DNA of 64,000 nt from Shinisaurus crocodilurus. Lineage: Eukaryota > Chordata > Lepidosauria > Squamata > Shinisauridae. The number at the start of each line of letters is the position of its first letter. Within the stretch, counting starts at the first letter, position 1. A program made the position numbers and the translations under genes. Below are positions 44,206 through 55,592 of the stretch, one piece after another. Location: the NCBI GenBank assembly GCA_021292165.1, contig CM037877.1, forward strand, positions 210,966,715 through 211,030,714. Reading direction: 5' to 3'. The notes below the pieces were generated by a model. It ran no database searches and was not told where the DNA came from. It saw nothing but the letters and a program-made list of their open reading frames with translations.

Positions 44206-44449
44206 TATTATTTATTATTTATTCATTTATTATATTTATATCCCACCTTTTTTCCTGCAAGGAAACCAAGATGGCTTACATAATCCTCCTCTCCATTTTA
44301 TCCTCACAACAATCCTGTGAGGTAGGTTAGGCTGAGAGTCAGTGATTGGCCCAAAGTTACCCAGTGAGCTTCATGGCTGAGCAGGGACTAGAACCCAGAT
44401 CGCTCGAGTCCCAGTCCAAAACTCTCACCACTACGCCACACTGGCTCTC
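44206..44449 (-). mobile_element. tRNA-derived SINE (Sauria-type), minus strand
   Basis: Begins with the TTTATTATTTATTC tail, TATATCCCACCTTTTTTCC, and ends with the reverse of the tRNA head (CACCACTACGCCACACTGGC). Confidence 0.92.
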
Positions 44450-44877
44450 ATTATGATCATTATCAACATGTTTGCTCAAGCCAGCTACATTAAATCCTTA
44501 GCAGATGCGAAACCAGTACATTCCTGTCCAGAACCTTTAGTATTACAGAAGAGACTGTAGAATCTTTTCACTTTCACAAGCAGCCCAGAGAGTCCTGCTT
44601 GGCCAACAACCAACACTGCTCTCCAGTCTAAGTGAATTAATGAAAGGGAGATTGATTGGTGAGGCTGCTGGCTTAGCACTCAAAAACCTAAAGACTGAGT
44701 ACTTAGCAAAGGTCCAGAGCTCAGTAATTGTCCACATGTTTTGCATGCAGAAGGTCCCAAGTTCAATCCTTGGTATCTCCAGTTTAAAAAGGACCAGGTA
44801 GCAGGTGATGGAAAAGACTCTGTGCCTGGGGACCTGGATTGCTACTGCCAGTCAGAGCAGACAATGCTGGGCTAGGT

Positions 44878-45237
44878 CAAGGGTGCCAAATCCCCCGGTG
44901 GCCACGCCCCCTTCCCCTGGCCCCAACCTCTTTCCCCACCCACTAATCCAGTGTTGTCCAACCTTGGGACCCCAGATGTTTTTGGCCTTCAACTCCCAGC
45001 ATGCCCCAGTTGTAGGCCAAAAACATCTGGGGACCCAAGGTTGGACAACACTGCACTAATCATTCCCCATTCTAGAAGACTGAAATGCCTGCAAGGTAAA
45101 AAAAAATAATAAATGCTAGTATTTTGGCCCTGCCCCATTTACCTTTGGCTCCACCCACCCCTGGAATGCACCCCCTCCCAGAGAGCTTCTTGGAAATTGA
45201 TTTTGGCCCCCAGGATGAAAGGGATTCAACACCCCTG
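44878..45237. mobile_element. hAT-C copy 2, inserted in SINE
   Basis: CAAGGGTGCCAAATC ... GATTCAACACCCCTG inverted ends; duplication GGCTAGGT / GGCTAGAT (7 of 8). Shares its interior with the 26454 copy. Contains the smaller MITE at 44949. Confidence 0.82.
44949..45053. mobile_element. hAT-like MITE, family CAGTGTTCTCCAACCTTG (105 bp), nested
   Basis: Ends CAGTGTTGTCCAACCTTG and CAAGGTTGGACAACACTG are perfect inverted repeats. Exact 8-bp duplication CACTAATC at both sides. The longest of the four copies. Confidence 0.95.
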
Positions 45238-45285
45238 GGCTAGATGGACCAGTGCTCTGACCTGATAGAAGGCTGCCTCAAGGGA

Positions 45286-46066
45286 TCCACGATGGATGAT
45301 CACAGGCACACCTTGCAATCCCTGCAGGATAGAATATCAAAAGACACACACATAGCACCCAGGGGGAATGGCTGGAGTGTTTGCACTGATAGATTCAAAC
45401 CACCTGAGGTGAGTTCAGCTCAGAGTTACCATCTTCCAGCCTTTCGTTTCTGCTTGCAAAAAAGAGCTCTAAGGACCCATTTATATAATCTGTTGGGGAT
45501 TGCTAAAAGGGCTGGGAGAGGATATTAAAAGTTATTATCTCTCCCCTCTCACGTTTTACGAGCACAGCAGAGCTTACCCCAACTACAGCGGAAAAACGTG
45601 GATGTGTGGAGCTGCTGGTTAGAGCAGTAACAGCAATTGGCAATTACAGGCTGTCCCTCTGGGGCTTTTACCTGGTTCCCCCCCCCCCTTTATACTACCA
45701 ATAAGACAAACAGTCTTTTGGAGGTTAAAAACAGAGTTTACGCACTCAGATCTTGCAGATTGGATACAGGCAGGCTTAAGAAAATATTTACAGTCATGCA
45801 GGAATCATGTGGTAGCTGATGTGTTCTGAACTTAGGAACACATAGGAAAAGTTCAGAACTGGTTCTCCAGCTACATCTTCATACATGCTACACCTACAAG
45901 TTCATGGCTCAGACTGTTTCCCGGGTGCAGGAAGAGAAGGCACTGGCAACGCCCACAACGCACCAGGGGAGTCCTGGGTAACATTCCACAGAGTGTCTGC
46001 TCTAGGATGCAGAGAGACTCTGTGGTCCCAATTACATCATGCACCTATGCATGGCTTGAGGTTTTA
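45286..46066. other. Unassigned non-coding stretch
   Basis: Open frames 45244-45528 and 45637-45819 overlap SINE tail or have no domain. A C-run is at about 45679-45688. Confidence 0.35.
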
Positions 46067-46734
46067 CAGGGATGTTGAAGAGTCCTTGGTCTCGAGTCAC
46101 GAGTCGAGTCACGAGTCTTTGGACCCGAGTCTCGAGTCCGAGTCCTTGGTCCAAAATGGTGACTCACGAGTCCTGAGTCACTCCCAAAACTGACTCCATG
46201 AGTCCCTATTAAAATCAATGGGGTTTCCCCCCAACAAAATAAGGCTACTTCAGATGTGTGGCTTAAATAAATTCTAGGCACAAGTGTGCCTTTTTATTTC
46301 AAAACTATGCAACTGATTTTGGCAAGAACAGACCAGGCAGACAAACCCAAAATAACCAGGCAGGCAGAGGAGGCAGGGAACCCCAAACAGGCAGGCAGAG
46401 GCAGCCAAACCCAAAATGTTTGACCCTAACCCAAACCCCCCACAACAACACATCAATCAAAATAAATCTCAACACATCGTTGGGGCTGCGCTCCTGGAGT
46501 GGCCGAGCAGCGGCGCGCCTCGCTTCCATGCGCTCTTCACCGGTGATCGCGCTCCTTCTGGCACAGCCAGAAGACTCGTCAACAGCCCAGGGATGTTGAC
46601 GAGTCCTTGGTCTTGAGTCCCGAGTCGAGTCTCGAGTCCCATTAAAAATATTGGGACTTGAGTCCGAGTCGAGTCAGACGGGGGACTCAGTCCGACTCAC
46701 GAGTCGAGTCCTCGAGTCCGAGTCCCCATCCCTG
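46067..46734 (-). mobile_element. hAT-A copy 2, non-autonomous
   Basis: 668 bp in reverse orientation: CAGGGATGTTGAAGAGTCC ... GAGTCCCCATCCCTG. Flanks GGTTTTA / GGTTTTGA fit an 8-bp duplication with one base lost. Dense CGAGTC repeats occupy both ends. Keeps a short GC-rich segment (about 46480-46570) shared with copy 3 just before its transposase remnant. Confidence 0.88.
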
Positions 46735-47369
46735 GGTTTTGACTGTACATTCCCAACATAATCAAATATTGACAGTGGTAGTTCTCAGGTCCTGGAAACA
46801 CTCAGATTATATGTCATGAGCAAATGCAGACATCACGTTTCTCATTTACGCAGAGACCTGTCAAATGACCCCCTTAAGCAAGTACACAAGGACAAGTTTC
46901 ACTGTGGGAGCTATACACACAGTGTATATGAGAGCTTTCCTTGCGAATGCCATGGACTACTGTATACCTTGTAAACCGTTACAGCCTCCTATATGTCTCA
47001 ATTTAGGGCCAGTTCCATGCTGGAAGGGGCATGCCCTTTTCTCAGTCGCAGGGCTAACCTGGTAGTGGCAGGCAGCAGTGCACCAAGCAGTGCTAAGCGG
47101 CTGAGTCTAGCCACCACTGTAATTTCCCGCAATGTCCCAAAGCAATGCTGCTTGAAGCAAGAGGCTGGGAAAAACAATTAATGGGGACTCACGGCAGGTG
47201 CCAGCCGTGGACCCTGCTAGGATGCCAGGTGCTTACACCGGTCCAGCCCCATCCCACTCCTTTGCAGATTAGGCTGTAATTAAGCAACCTTACTGCCAGG
47301 GAGAACCTCTGTTGAGCTGAATTAAACTTACTTGTGAGTAAACATGCTAGGATTGCAATGTTAAAAGAA
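46735..47369. other. Unassigned stretch, possible DNA-element fragment
   Basis: GCGGCTGAGTCTAGCCACCA at about 47098 resembles GCGGCTGAATCTAGCTGCCA at about 14049, so an unclassified repeat may be present. A diverged ACTTGTGAGTAAACATG piece is at 47290-47365. Confidence 0.35.
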
Positions 47370-47762
47370 TAGAGTAAATCGGTCTCTACGTTCTGAGGGA
47401 GAGGCCTTGCTGATCCACACCGTGGCCTATTGATGTTCATTTGGCCATGGTGCAGAGGACAGCCTTCTCTGCTGCGGCACCCACCGTGTGGAATAATCTC
47501 CTCATTGAGATCAGGTGGGCTCCTAGTGTGGCGTGTTTCTGCCAGCAACTTAAGACACACTTGTTTGCTCAGGCACTTCCTGATTACCAGCACTGCTAGC
47601 TACCCCTAGTTATTTTAATGAGATTTTATTGTTTTATCCCTGTTTTACTGTTCTGTTGACTGGTTTTATAGTATTTTATCAAGTTTTTATCTTGTAAACT
47701 GCTTTGGAATTTATTTACTTTTAAATGAAAAGTGGTATGGAAATCTTCTGAAATGAATAAAA
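47370..47762 (+). mobile_element. L2-like LINE 3' fragment
   Basis: CTTCTCTGCTGCGGCACCCA, GTGTGGAATAATCTCC, then a T-rich 3' untranslated region ending TGAATAAAATG. Confidence 0.65.
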
Positions 47763-49325
47763 TGCCTCTTATCTATGCACCCAGTTCAGACAACAAGGGC
47801 ATATCATGAGGTGTTCTCAGTGGCTGCCTCATAATTACAGCATTTCCATCCCCTGCAGTCTGAGTCTTTCAGAAACGTCCCAAGGCATTTATGATATGGA
47901 CAGTACTAAGCAGTACTAAGTTAGCATTCATGAAACTTTGTGGTACTAAAGTTAGCACTCAAGAAATTAAGCAATTAAGCATTCAGGAAACAAAGTGGTA
48001 CTAAGTTAGCATTGAAGAAACCAAAGGTTGATTTCTTGGGGATCAACCAGAAAAGCAACACAAGGCACAGTGCTGGAGGCTCTCATGCAAATACTGCACA
48101 CAGATGATGAAGGCATTTCAGAGTTACTCCCTGTCATGTGGATTTTTAGTGGCAACCATGGGTGGTAAAATATTAACTGGACTTCAGTTTTTTTACCCAC
48201 TGTCCAAGAACAGATCATTATCATCATCATCATCATCATCATCATCTCTATACCACCCAATAGCCGAAACTCTCTGGGCGGTTTACAACAATCAATCAAA
48301 ATACAATAAAATACAATATAAAAGATACACAATAAAAACATTATTAAAAATTTAAAAACCAAATTTAAAAATGACTCAAATAACTAAAACAAGTTAATAC
48401 AATGCGACCTGTAAAACAGTTGACATAACCACCCTGCCATGTACTATTTAGAGTTGTTAAAAGCCTCAACATAGAGGACAGTCTTAACCTGGCACTGAAA
48501 AGATAGTAGAGTTGGTGCCAGGCGGGCCTCAGCAGGGAGCTTATTCCACAGTTGGGGGGCTGCCACAGAAAAGGCCTTCCCCCTTGTTATTACCCTCCAA
48601 GCCACCCTCTGAGGTAGCAGTCGGAGGAAGGCCCCAGATGTTGAGCATAGTGTCCGTGTAGATTGTGGGTGGGAGAGGCATTCCATCAAGTATTGCAGTC
48701 CCAAGCCATGTAGGGCTTTATAGATTAAGACCAGCACCTTGAATCTGGCTCGGAAGCTACAGGCAGCCAGTGCAAACAGGCCAGAACTGGTGTTCAGACC
48801 TTCTGGTCCCAGTGATTAGTCTGACTGCCGCATTTTGCACAAGCTGCAGCTTCTGAACAGTTTTATAGGGCAGCCCATGTAAAGTGCATTGCAGAAGTCT
48901 AGTTTAGAGATTACCAGAGCGTAGATTATGAAACCAGGCTATCCCTGTCCAGATAGGGGCATAGCTGGGCCACAGCCAGAGCTGGTGAAAGGCACTCCAT
49001 GCCACTGAGGCCACTTGAGCCTCAAGTGCAAAAAATGGCTCCAGGAGCACCCCCAAGCTACGAACCTGCTCCTTCAAGGCGAGTGCAGCCCCATCCAGAA
49101 CAGGTTGAACACCCTCCATCCGGTCAGAGGAACCACCCACTAACAGCATCTCAGTCTTGTCTGGATTGAGCCTCAGTTTGTTAGCCCTCATCCAGTCCAT
49201 TGTCACAGCCAGGCACCTGTTTAACACATCCACAGCCTCACCTGCTGAAGATGAAAAAGAGAAATAGACTGATGGCAACGCACTCCAAAACTCCGGATGA
49301 CCCCACTCAGCAGTTTCATGTATAT

Positions 49326-49908
49326 TGTTGGATAATTAAAATTGCAGTCAAAACCTATGGCTAATGTTTCACCAGGTAATTGGGTGAAATGGTTAAGATC
49401 ACTGATACCTTCTAGGGTGGTTTCCCTAGAAGGTACTCATTTGAATCATTAACAGCCTGAACGGGAAGTGGGTGTTGCTCCCAGCTTCTTCCTCTTTCCT
49501 GTTCAGACTCCAGTGAGCTTGGCACCACCAGGTTGTTGTCTCCATGTGGTCCTTGTAGCAGCATGTAGCCAGAGTATTTCCAAATGAACTTGTAACCAAC
49601 TGTAAGAAACTCTTTTAAGCCTGCCTGAATGAAACTGCATAATCTGAGTGAGTAAATGTTACTTTTAACTTTTACAAGACTGTGTCTCTGATTATTGTTC
49701 TGAGGGAGAGAAAAGGGGGCAAAACCAGGGAAATCCAGTCTGCCTTAAAGCATCCTGGATTACCAAATGCTAACTGGCTAACACTAGCCAAATCTAAGCT
49801 TCTTTTAAGCTGGAAAGGGATTGTACTCTGCTGATCTCACTAACGTGAGATAGGAAGGATATTACTCCATAATATATCCTCTCCTAGTATCTTTTTCAAG
49901 TCCCAACA
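49326..49908. mobile_element. Solo LTR inside L2, perfect 5-bp TSD
   Basis: 583 bp with TGTTGG ... CCAACA inverted ends and TATAT on both sides (49321-49325, 49909-49913). The L2 sequence is continuous across it (TTTCATGTATAT, then TATGTTGAACAGC). Not related to LTR-A by eye. No coding content; strand not fixed, although TGTGTCTCTGATTATTGTTC suggests plus. Confidence 0.88.
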
Positions 49909-51960
49909 TATATGTTGAACAGCATGGGGGATACTACCGATCCCTGATGGAACTCTATACTGGAGTTGAGCAATGTTCCCCAAGCACCACCATCTGGACC
50001 TGGCCATCCAAGTAGGAGCAGAAACACTGCAATGCAGTACCCCCCAGTCCCAACTCAGACAGCCGCCCCAGAAGGATACCATGGTCGATGGTAAGGAAAG
50101 CTGCTGAGGGATCCAAGAGTATCAACAGGGTCACACTCCTCCTATCTCTCTCCCAGCATAGGTAATCATCCAGGGCAACCAGAGCTGTTTCTGTGCCAAA
50201 ACCAGGCCTGAACCCAGACTGAAATGGATCCAGATAATCAGTCTCATCCAAGAGCACCTGGAGGACCACTCGCTCAAGGACTTTGCCCAGGAAAGGAACA
50301 TTCGCTACTGGCTTAAATTTATTAAGATCTTCTGGGTCCAGGGAGGGTTTCTTCAGGAGTGGCCTTCTTTCAAGTGGCATGGGACCACTCCCTCTGGCAA
50401 AGAGGCACTGATCACTGTTCACTCAGCTCTAAGCACATCTGCATTACAAACCCGAGCAAGAGCTGTTGTTCTCAAATCAGCATTTCAATCTTAAACAGGT
50501 TTTACCTGTGTTTGACCACCTGCTGAGATTTAGGTTTTGCATTTCAATCACTGTTACTACATTTCTTTGTGTGAGAACTTCTTGCTGAAGGACATGGGGG
50601 AAGCTAGCTAGGGTTTATAATATTCAGAGTTAGAAGGGAGCAAAAGATCTTGCTGATGCGCAGCTCAATTGTGTTTGCCTGTCAGGTCCGTGAAGGGGGA
50701 GAAGGAAAATCGGACTAGCTCGAAGAATTCGTTGGGCAGCCGCTGCAAGGCTCGCTCTCTGGCCCAACCTGCTGTTCCCTCCCTGCTGGTTTTTATGAGC
50801 CAAGAAGGGCAAGGATCCACTATGGATGTAGTTGTATGAACCTGTACAAGCACCTTGTCAACATCCTCAAGCTGTACCAACTGAAACTCATCCAAGAAAA
50901 TTTGACCAGGCTGTATTCTGGGAACCTCAACTGATTCAACTGCTGTAACTTTGGAGTCCGGGTCCTGGTGGATGCAAGATATTTTTTCCTGGAAGTGCCT
51001 AGCAAATATATTGCAGTGGGCCTCAGAGGGGTCCAGGATGTCCTTGGGGCCAGCATATAAGAGGGCCTGGATAACCCTGAAAAGCTCTGCTGGGGGGCAA
51101 ATAGAAGATTGAACGGAGGCAGTGAGATGTTGCTTCTTTGCCTCCCTCACTGCCCCTAAATATACCTGACTATAGCCACATACCAGGGCTTGATTGCATC
51201 CACTAGGAGTTTTTCTCCATCTGCACGCAAGCTATCTCCTGTTTTGTTTCATCGCTCTCAGCTCTGGGGTACACCACGGAGCTGTATGAGCTCTACTACA
51301 GAGAGGGCACTCAGGAGCAATTGTGTCAGTCGCCCAGGCCATCTCTGTATTCCAGAAATCGACCAGGGATTCAACAGGACCACCAGCCATATCAGCCAGG
51401 AACCCACCCACCCCCCAATGGCACTCTGGAAACCATCTGGATCCATTAGCCTCCGGGGACGGACTATCTTAATAGGTTCCCCCACCCTTTCCGAAGGGAA
51501 AAGTCGCCATTACTTCAACAGACAGTGAACTGACCATGACAAAGGGACCGATTCAAAGTTCCCCACCTTCAGATCACTATCCCCATGCCTGGCCAAAAAA
51601 ACCAGATCTAGAATGTGCCCTGCTACATGCGTTGGGCCAATGACATGTGTTGGGACAGTCCCATGGTCATCATGGGGTCCATGAAATCCTGAGCTACCCC
51701 AGATAGGGTGCGCTTGACATGGACATTAACGCCTCCCAGGACCTCAGCATCATTGCAATCACGACCACCTCCACCAGCTCAGATAGGGAGTCTGTTGAGC
51801 AGCGGAGTGGGCGGTACATCAACAGAATCCCCGCTGGCCCAACACAAGGTGCAAACACTCCAGAGGAGTTGTCAGACAGACAGGGGGCCTGAAGAAAGAG
51901 AGAGAATTCCTATAGACCACAGCAAAAAAAAACCCTGATGCTGCACCAAGTACCCTAGTG

Positions 51961-52040
51961 CAGTGTTCTCCAACGCTGGCTGGGGCATGCTGGGAGTTGT
52001 AGGCCAAAAACAAATGGGGACCCAAGGTTGGAGAACACTG
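51961..52040. mobile_element. hAT-like MITE, family CAGTGTTCTCCAACCTTG (80 bp)
   Basis: CAGTGTTCTCCAACG ... CAAGGTTGGAGAACACTG with an exact 8-bp duplication CCCTAGTG (51953-51960, 52041-52048). Lies in the 5' part of the L2 LINE. Confidence 0.93.
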
Positions 52041-52258
52041 CCCTAGTGGGCAGAGCTGGGAGAGACTGACTCCTCCCTGTTCACCCACTCAGGTCTCTGT
52101 AATGCATGCCAGATTGGCTGCCTCATCCACTGGAAGAGGGAGGCCTTATTTTGGACCGATCTGGCATTTAAAGGCAGCATCTGGAGTCCCGAAGGCAGGC
52201 TGATGGGGCAACCACCAAACCTGCGGGTGCAGGGAGGGCCGGAACACAGCACAGGCAC

Positions 52259-53095
52259 AGCACAGCACAGACCATTAACTGTCTGGGCTGCGTTCCCTTT
52301 ACATCTTTTCTCTATGTATACGCATCCCCCTATTGGAAACTGGAGGCTTGAGTAAACTAATTGTCTTCCTTTTATGAATGCTGAATGTGTGCAACGTCCA
52401 AGAACTCACACATCCCAATATATTTGTTTCAGCCCACCCTCCACCCCCACCCAACCCAACAAAGAGAGCAAGGGAAGATGAAGCAGCTTCCGCTGAAGTA
52501 AATTAACCAACAAAATTGCTAAGGGGCATGGTCTGCGAATGGGTGCCTTGGTGCCAATTCACTGCTTAAAAGGTAATGGTTTCTGATATTAAATCTACAG
52601 TTGCAGAAGTAACAGGAATGTGGAGCAGGGTGTATGCATGCACACACTGGCATTTGCAGGGGAGAATTGGCGAGAAGGAATGTTCCCACCAACTCTCTCC
52701 CCTGCAGAAACTCCCCTTAAGATACCCCCTCTGTCTGTTTCCAATACACACACACACACACCTGCCAATCTGGGAAATGGCAAATGTCCAATCTTGGAAT
52801 CTAGCTGGGGGGAAATCAACAGGTGGAGGAAAGTTTAAGCATCTGCTCCTGCCCACTGGTTCCATTCCTGAAAATGTCCCCCCCACACACACACACACAC
52901 ACATTAGTGTTAAGAGGCGAACACAGAGTTGGGACAGGTAGTTCTGCCCTGGAAGTCCGTACCAATTGGTTTAACACAGCTGAAAAGTGTTCCAGGCTGT
53001 GTTTCAGCCATTTCTTTGCGCAGGGGGAGATCACGCCCCTGCCCTGTTTTACAGTGAGAGTGTAAAGTCAAGAAGACCACTAAATATTGCGGTAG
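52259..53095. other. Unassigned stretch with CA repeats
   Basis: Two CA microsatellites (about 52746-52761 and 52885-52902). Long open frames here on both strands cross these repeats and lack domains. Confidence 0.35.
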
Positions 53096-54066
53096 AGGCT
53101 GGGGGGGGGGGAGGCCAGCTTGTGACTCTCCAGATGTTTTGGCCTACCGTTCCCACCATCCCTAAGCATCAGGACCGGTGCAGGGCTGTTTGGCGCCCTA
53201 GGCCAAATTATATTTAGCGCCCACCCCTCTCGTGCAGTGGGGGGGGCTCCGGAGCAAAGCAGCCCTGCTCTGCAACCCCCCCCCCGCGCCGCCGCCGCCG
53301 CCACCACCACCTACCTTCCCCCGCTGCTGGCTGCTGCTGCTGCCGCTGCTGCCGCCTCCAACATTTTTTGTTTTTTTTTCTTTTGGAAAATTCAACGTTT
53401 AAAATTAATAATAAATAAATAAAAAGTGAGTGAACAAAGAGTGGCACTCCAGAGTAAACAAGCAGTGCGAAAGCCCTAGCCCCCCCCTGCGAGAGAGAGG
53501 CGCCCCCTTCTTTGTGCCCCGCTGGTCTCTAGCCAGACCCACGCCTCCCCTTTTGGGCTGCCTCCTCCTCCTCCTCCTCCTCCCCCCCTCGAGCCGCTCC
53601 GGAGGTGAGTTTCACTTTCCATTCCGCCTGGCGAGCCTCCGCCCGAGCAGAGCGCTTTTTTTTTTTTGCCGGGGCGGGGAAACCAGGGCAACAGGGCTGT
53701 TTAAGCCCTGTTGCCCTGGTTCCTCTGCCAAAACAACGCCGGCGGGGCTCCAGAAACGATGCGAAGGTAGGTAGGTAGGTAGGTAGGTGGCTGGTGGGCG
53801 GGCGGGCGCGCGCGTGGGGGGGGGAGGTGCAGCGGAGGCGGCAGCGGCGGGCGGGGAGGCGCAGCGGAGGCGGCAGGCGGGGCAGGAGCGCGCCGGCGGC
53901 GAGGAAGGAGCGCACCGTTTCTGCGCCCCTCTTCCGCCACGCGCCCTAGGCAGCCGCCTGGGTCTGCCTAGCGGTAGCGCCGGCCCTGCTAAGCATAGCC
54001 ATTGGTGAAGGATGATGGGAGATGTAGGCCAAAACATCTGGAGGGCCACAAGTTGCTCACCCCTGT
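53096..54066. mobile_element. Palindromic MITE split by a GC-rich hAT element
   Basis: The left half (GACTCTCCAGATGTTTTGGC ... CCCACCATCCCTAAGCAT) and right half (GAAGGATGATGGGAGATGTA ... ACATCTGGAGGGCCACAAG) pair as arms of one MITE of the CCAGATGTTTTGGACTACAA type, separated only by the 819-bp insertion. Confidence 0.78.
53170..53988. mobile_element. GC-rich hAT-like element, exact 8-bp TSD
   Basis: 819 bp. Ends CAGGACCGGTGC and GCGCCGGCCCTG are inverted repeats, each followed inward by GCGCCCTAGGC-type sequence. Exact duplication CTAAGCAT (53162-53169, 53989-53996). Contains CCG, CTC and GGTA microsatellites and a perfect 18-bp-arm hairpin (AACCAGGGCAACAGGGCT, 53681-53721). It mimics a CpG island; the long open frames on both strands are compositional. 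Confidence 0.9.
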
Positions 54067-54378
54067 AATAGACTTATGGACCCAAGTTCACACGAGAATC
54101 TCATGACTACATGATCTTGGCACAAAGTAGGCTGAAGCCTGGTAGTAGAGGGTTTTAACCAGTTTACCATTTCTCAAGGTGGCTTCCTTTGACAAATGCT
54201 TTGTAAAATATTGACCCAGCCTTGGCTAACCTTCCACCACATAGCTCACTGATCTCATTGTTCTGTTAGGCTTTCCTATGCCTCATTAAACTTACTTCCC
54301 TCTTCCATCAACCCCTTCTCATTTATTTACATTATTTATATGCTGCCCAATAGCAAAATTATCTAGGCACTGACAATA
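54067..54378. other. Unassigned non-coding stretch
   Basis: About 310 bp with no gene; a short LINE-tail-like piece lies near 54320-54375. Confidence 0.3.
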
Positions 54379-54383
54379 ATAAT

Positions 54384-55244
54384 TGTGGAGGAAGGGGGAG
54401 CTGGCTGACCCGCCACAACCCACCCTTTCCTACCCAAAGGACCCAAGACCCCCAGAGGTACCAGACTGCCAAGCAATCCTACTTGAATCTCTGTTCAGGG
54501 ACTTGCCTTTATGACTGTAACCTGGATTTAGTTGCTGGAACCACAGAGCAATCCACAAACACCATGTGGGGTAAAAAAACCAAAAGAAGGTTTATTCAGG
54601 TAGCATTTTACAACAAGAATAGGGAAATGAGGGAAGGACACAAAATTAGAGAGACGCTTTGGTACAAAGTAATAGAGCTACAAAAATAACAAAACCTGAT
54701 TCCTTATATCTCCCAGGCACACACTCTGTTACCTGGGGGTCAGTTCTCTTCAGGGTTGGATCCAGCACAGCCTTGCCACCCGGGGGGACTACTTCACCTA
54801 CCCGAAGGTCTGAGATGGGTAGCCCTCCATAAGGCTTGCCTTGCCAAAGCCCTCATTCAGCTAATTTCACCAGGAGCTACCTGGGTCGGATCCGGAGGCC
54901 ACCCGAAGGCTTGGGCCTCTGCTTGGCTTACCGCCATTGCTCCACAGCCTGCAGCAACCACGCGACGACCCAAAGACAAAGACACAAAGGCTACACTTTG
55001 GGAATATACCTTTTCCCCCTCCCCCCCTTCCTGTAGCTCCGCTGCCTCCAGCCAATCAGGATGAACTTCACCTGGCCAGGCAGGGAGGGGAACTCATGAC
55101 TCATGACATTTGCATCTGAAAGCCGGGTCACTGACTAGACCGGCTTTTCCGGACTTTCAGGCGCCATGCCCGATCCGATACTTTATGTACATTTCGCCTC
55201 CTCCCAGCCCCCCAACTGGCCTTACTTGGTTTACACATGAGGAG

Positions 55245-55284
<40 letters not shown>

Positions 55285-55332
55285 AAGTGTGTGAGTGTGT
55301 GTAGGAACCCTCAGAGGCTCTTTTTCTCCACA
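54384..55332 (-). mobile_element. Solo LTR, family LTR-A, copy 3, perfect TSD
   Basis: 949 bp, TGTGGAG ... CTCCACA. The flanks are ATAAT on both sides (54379-54383, 55333-55337). AATAAA (minus strand) at 54591-54596. The GT microsatellite (about 55246-55281) sits where the other copies have a shorter CA/GT run, so it is an expansion of an LTR-internal repeat. Lacks the 80-bp duplication of copy 1. Confidence 0.93.
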
Positions 55333-55356
55333 ATAATAAAAACAATAAAAATACAA

Positions 55357-55592
55357 CTATGGGGTTGGATCCAGATTTATGCTGGGTCAACTGCGCCAGC
55401 AGAAGTGGACTTCCCTGCCCCCTCCTTCTAATAGCAGCCCCCCAAGGCCCCTGAGAATACTGCACAGAGTCAGGACCCCCTGTTGAATGGAGTGAGCTGT
55501 GGCGCATTGGGATCCGCCAAAATCAGGAAGAGGGACCTTCTGCGAGTGAAGCCCTTCCTCTCATGGAAGGCAGATCTTGGATCCAACCCATA
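55357..55592. mobile_element. MITE with TTGGATCCA ends
   Basis: CTATGGGGTTGGATCCAGA and TCTTGGATCCAACCCATA are inverted repeats over about 18 bp. Short TAT/ATA-type flanks; superfamily not certain (Harbinger-like is possible). Confidence 0.65.

Larger units (their letters stand above)
44716..45285 (+). mobile_element. tRNA-headed SINE with CR1-type tail, host of nested insertions
   Basis: AGCTCAGTAATTGTCCACAT and GCATGCAGAAGGTCCCAAGT correspond to A- and B-box parts of a tRNA-like head. The tail GCTAGATGGACCAGTGCTCT ... AGGCTGCCT follows the insertion at 44878-45237. A second copy in minus orientation is at 59778-60163. Confidence 0.75.
48213..52258 (-). mobile_element. Long decayed L2 LINE, minus strand
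   Basis: The 3' tail is an ATC repeat (48216-48247) followed by GCGGTTTACAACAATC. Upstream, minus-strand frames read as L2 reverse transcriptase: C-terminal GKAFSVAAPQLWNKLPAEAR (48444-48737), LRLNPDKTEMLLVGG (48904-49278), and KKPSLDPEDLNKFKPVANVP with LGKVLERVVLQVLLDETDYL and FQSGFRPGFGTETALVALDD (49955-50422). 50820-51150 holds an upstream linker; 51150-52258 plausibly holds the endonuclease region but is too decayed to prove. Motif A is altered (LLDPSAAFLTIDH), and frames are broken, so it is dead. Interrupted by a solo LTR (49326-49908) and a MITE (51961-52040); a further insertion may lie between about 50440 and 50790, where L2 similarity is lost. Confidence 0.85.

Noticed and set aside
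53476..54049. Several overlapping long frames on both strands
   Set aside because: They lie in the GC-rich hAT insertion; all frames are open because of low stop content; composition is repetitive.
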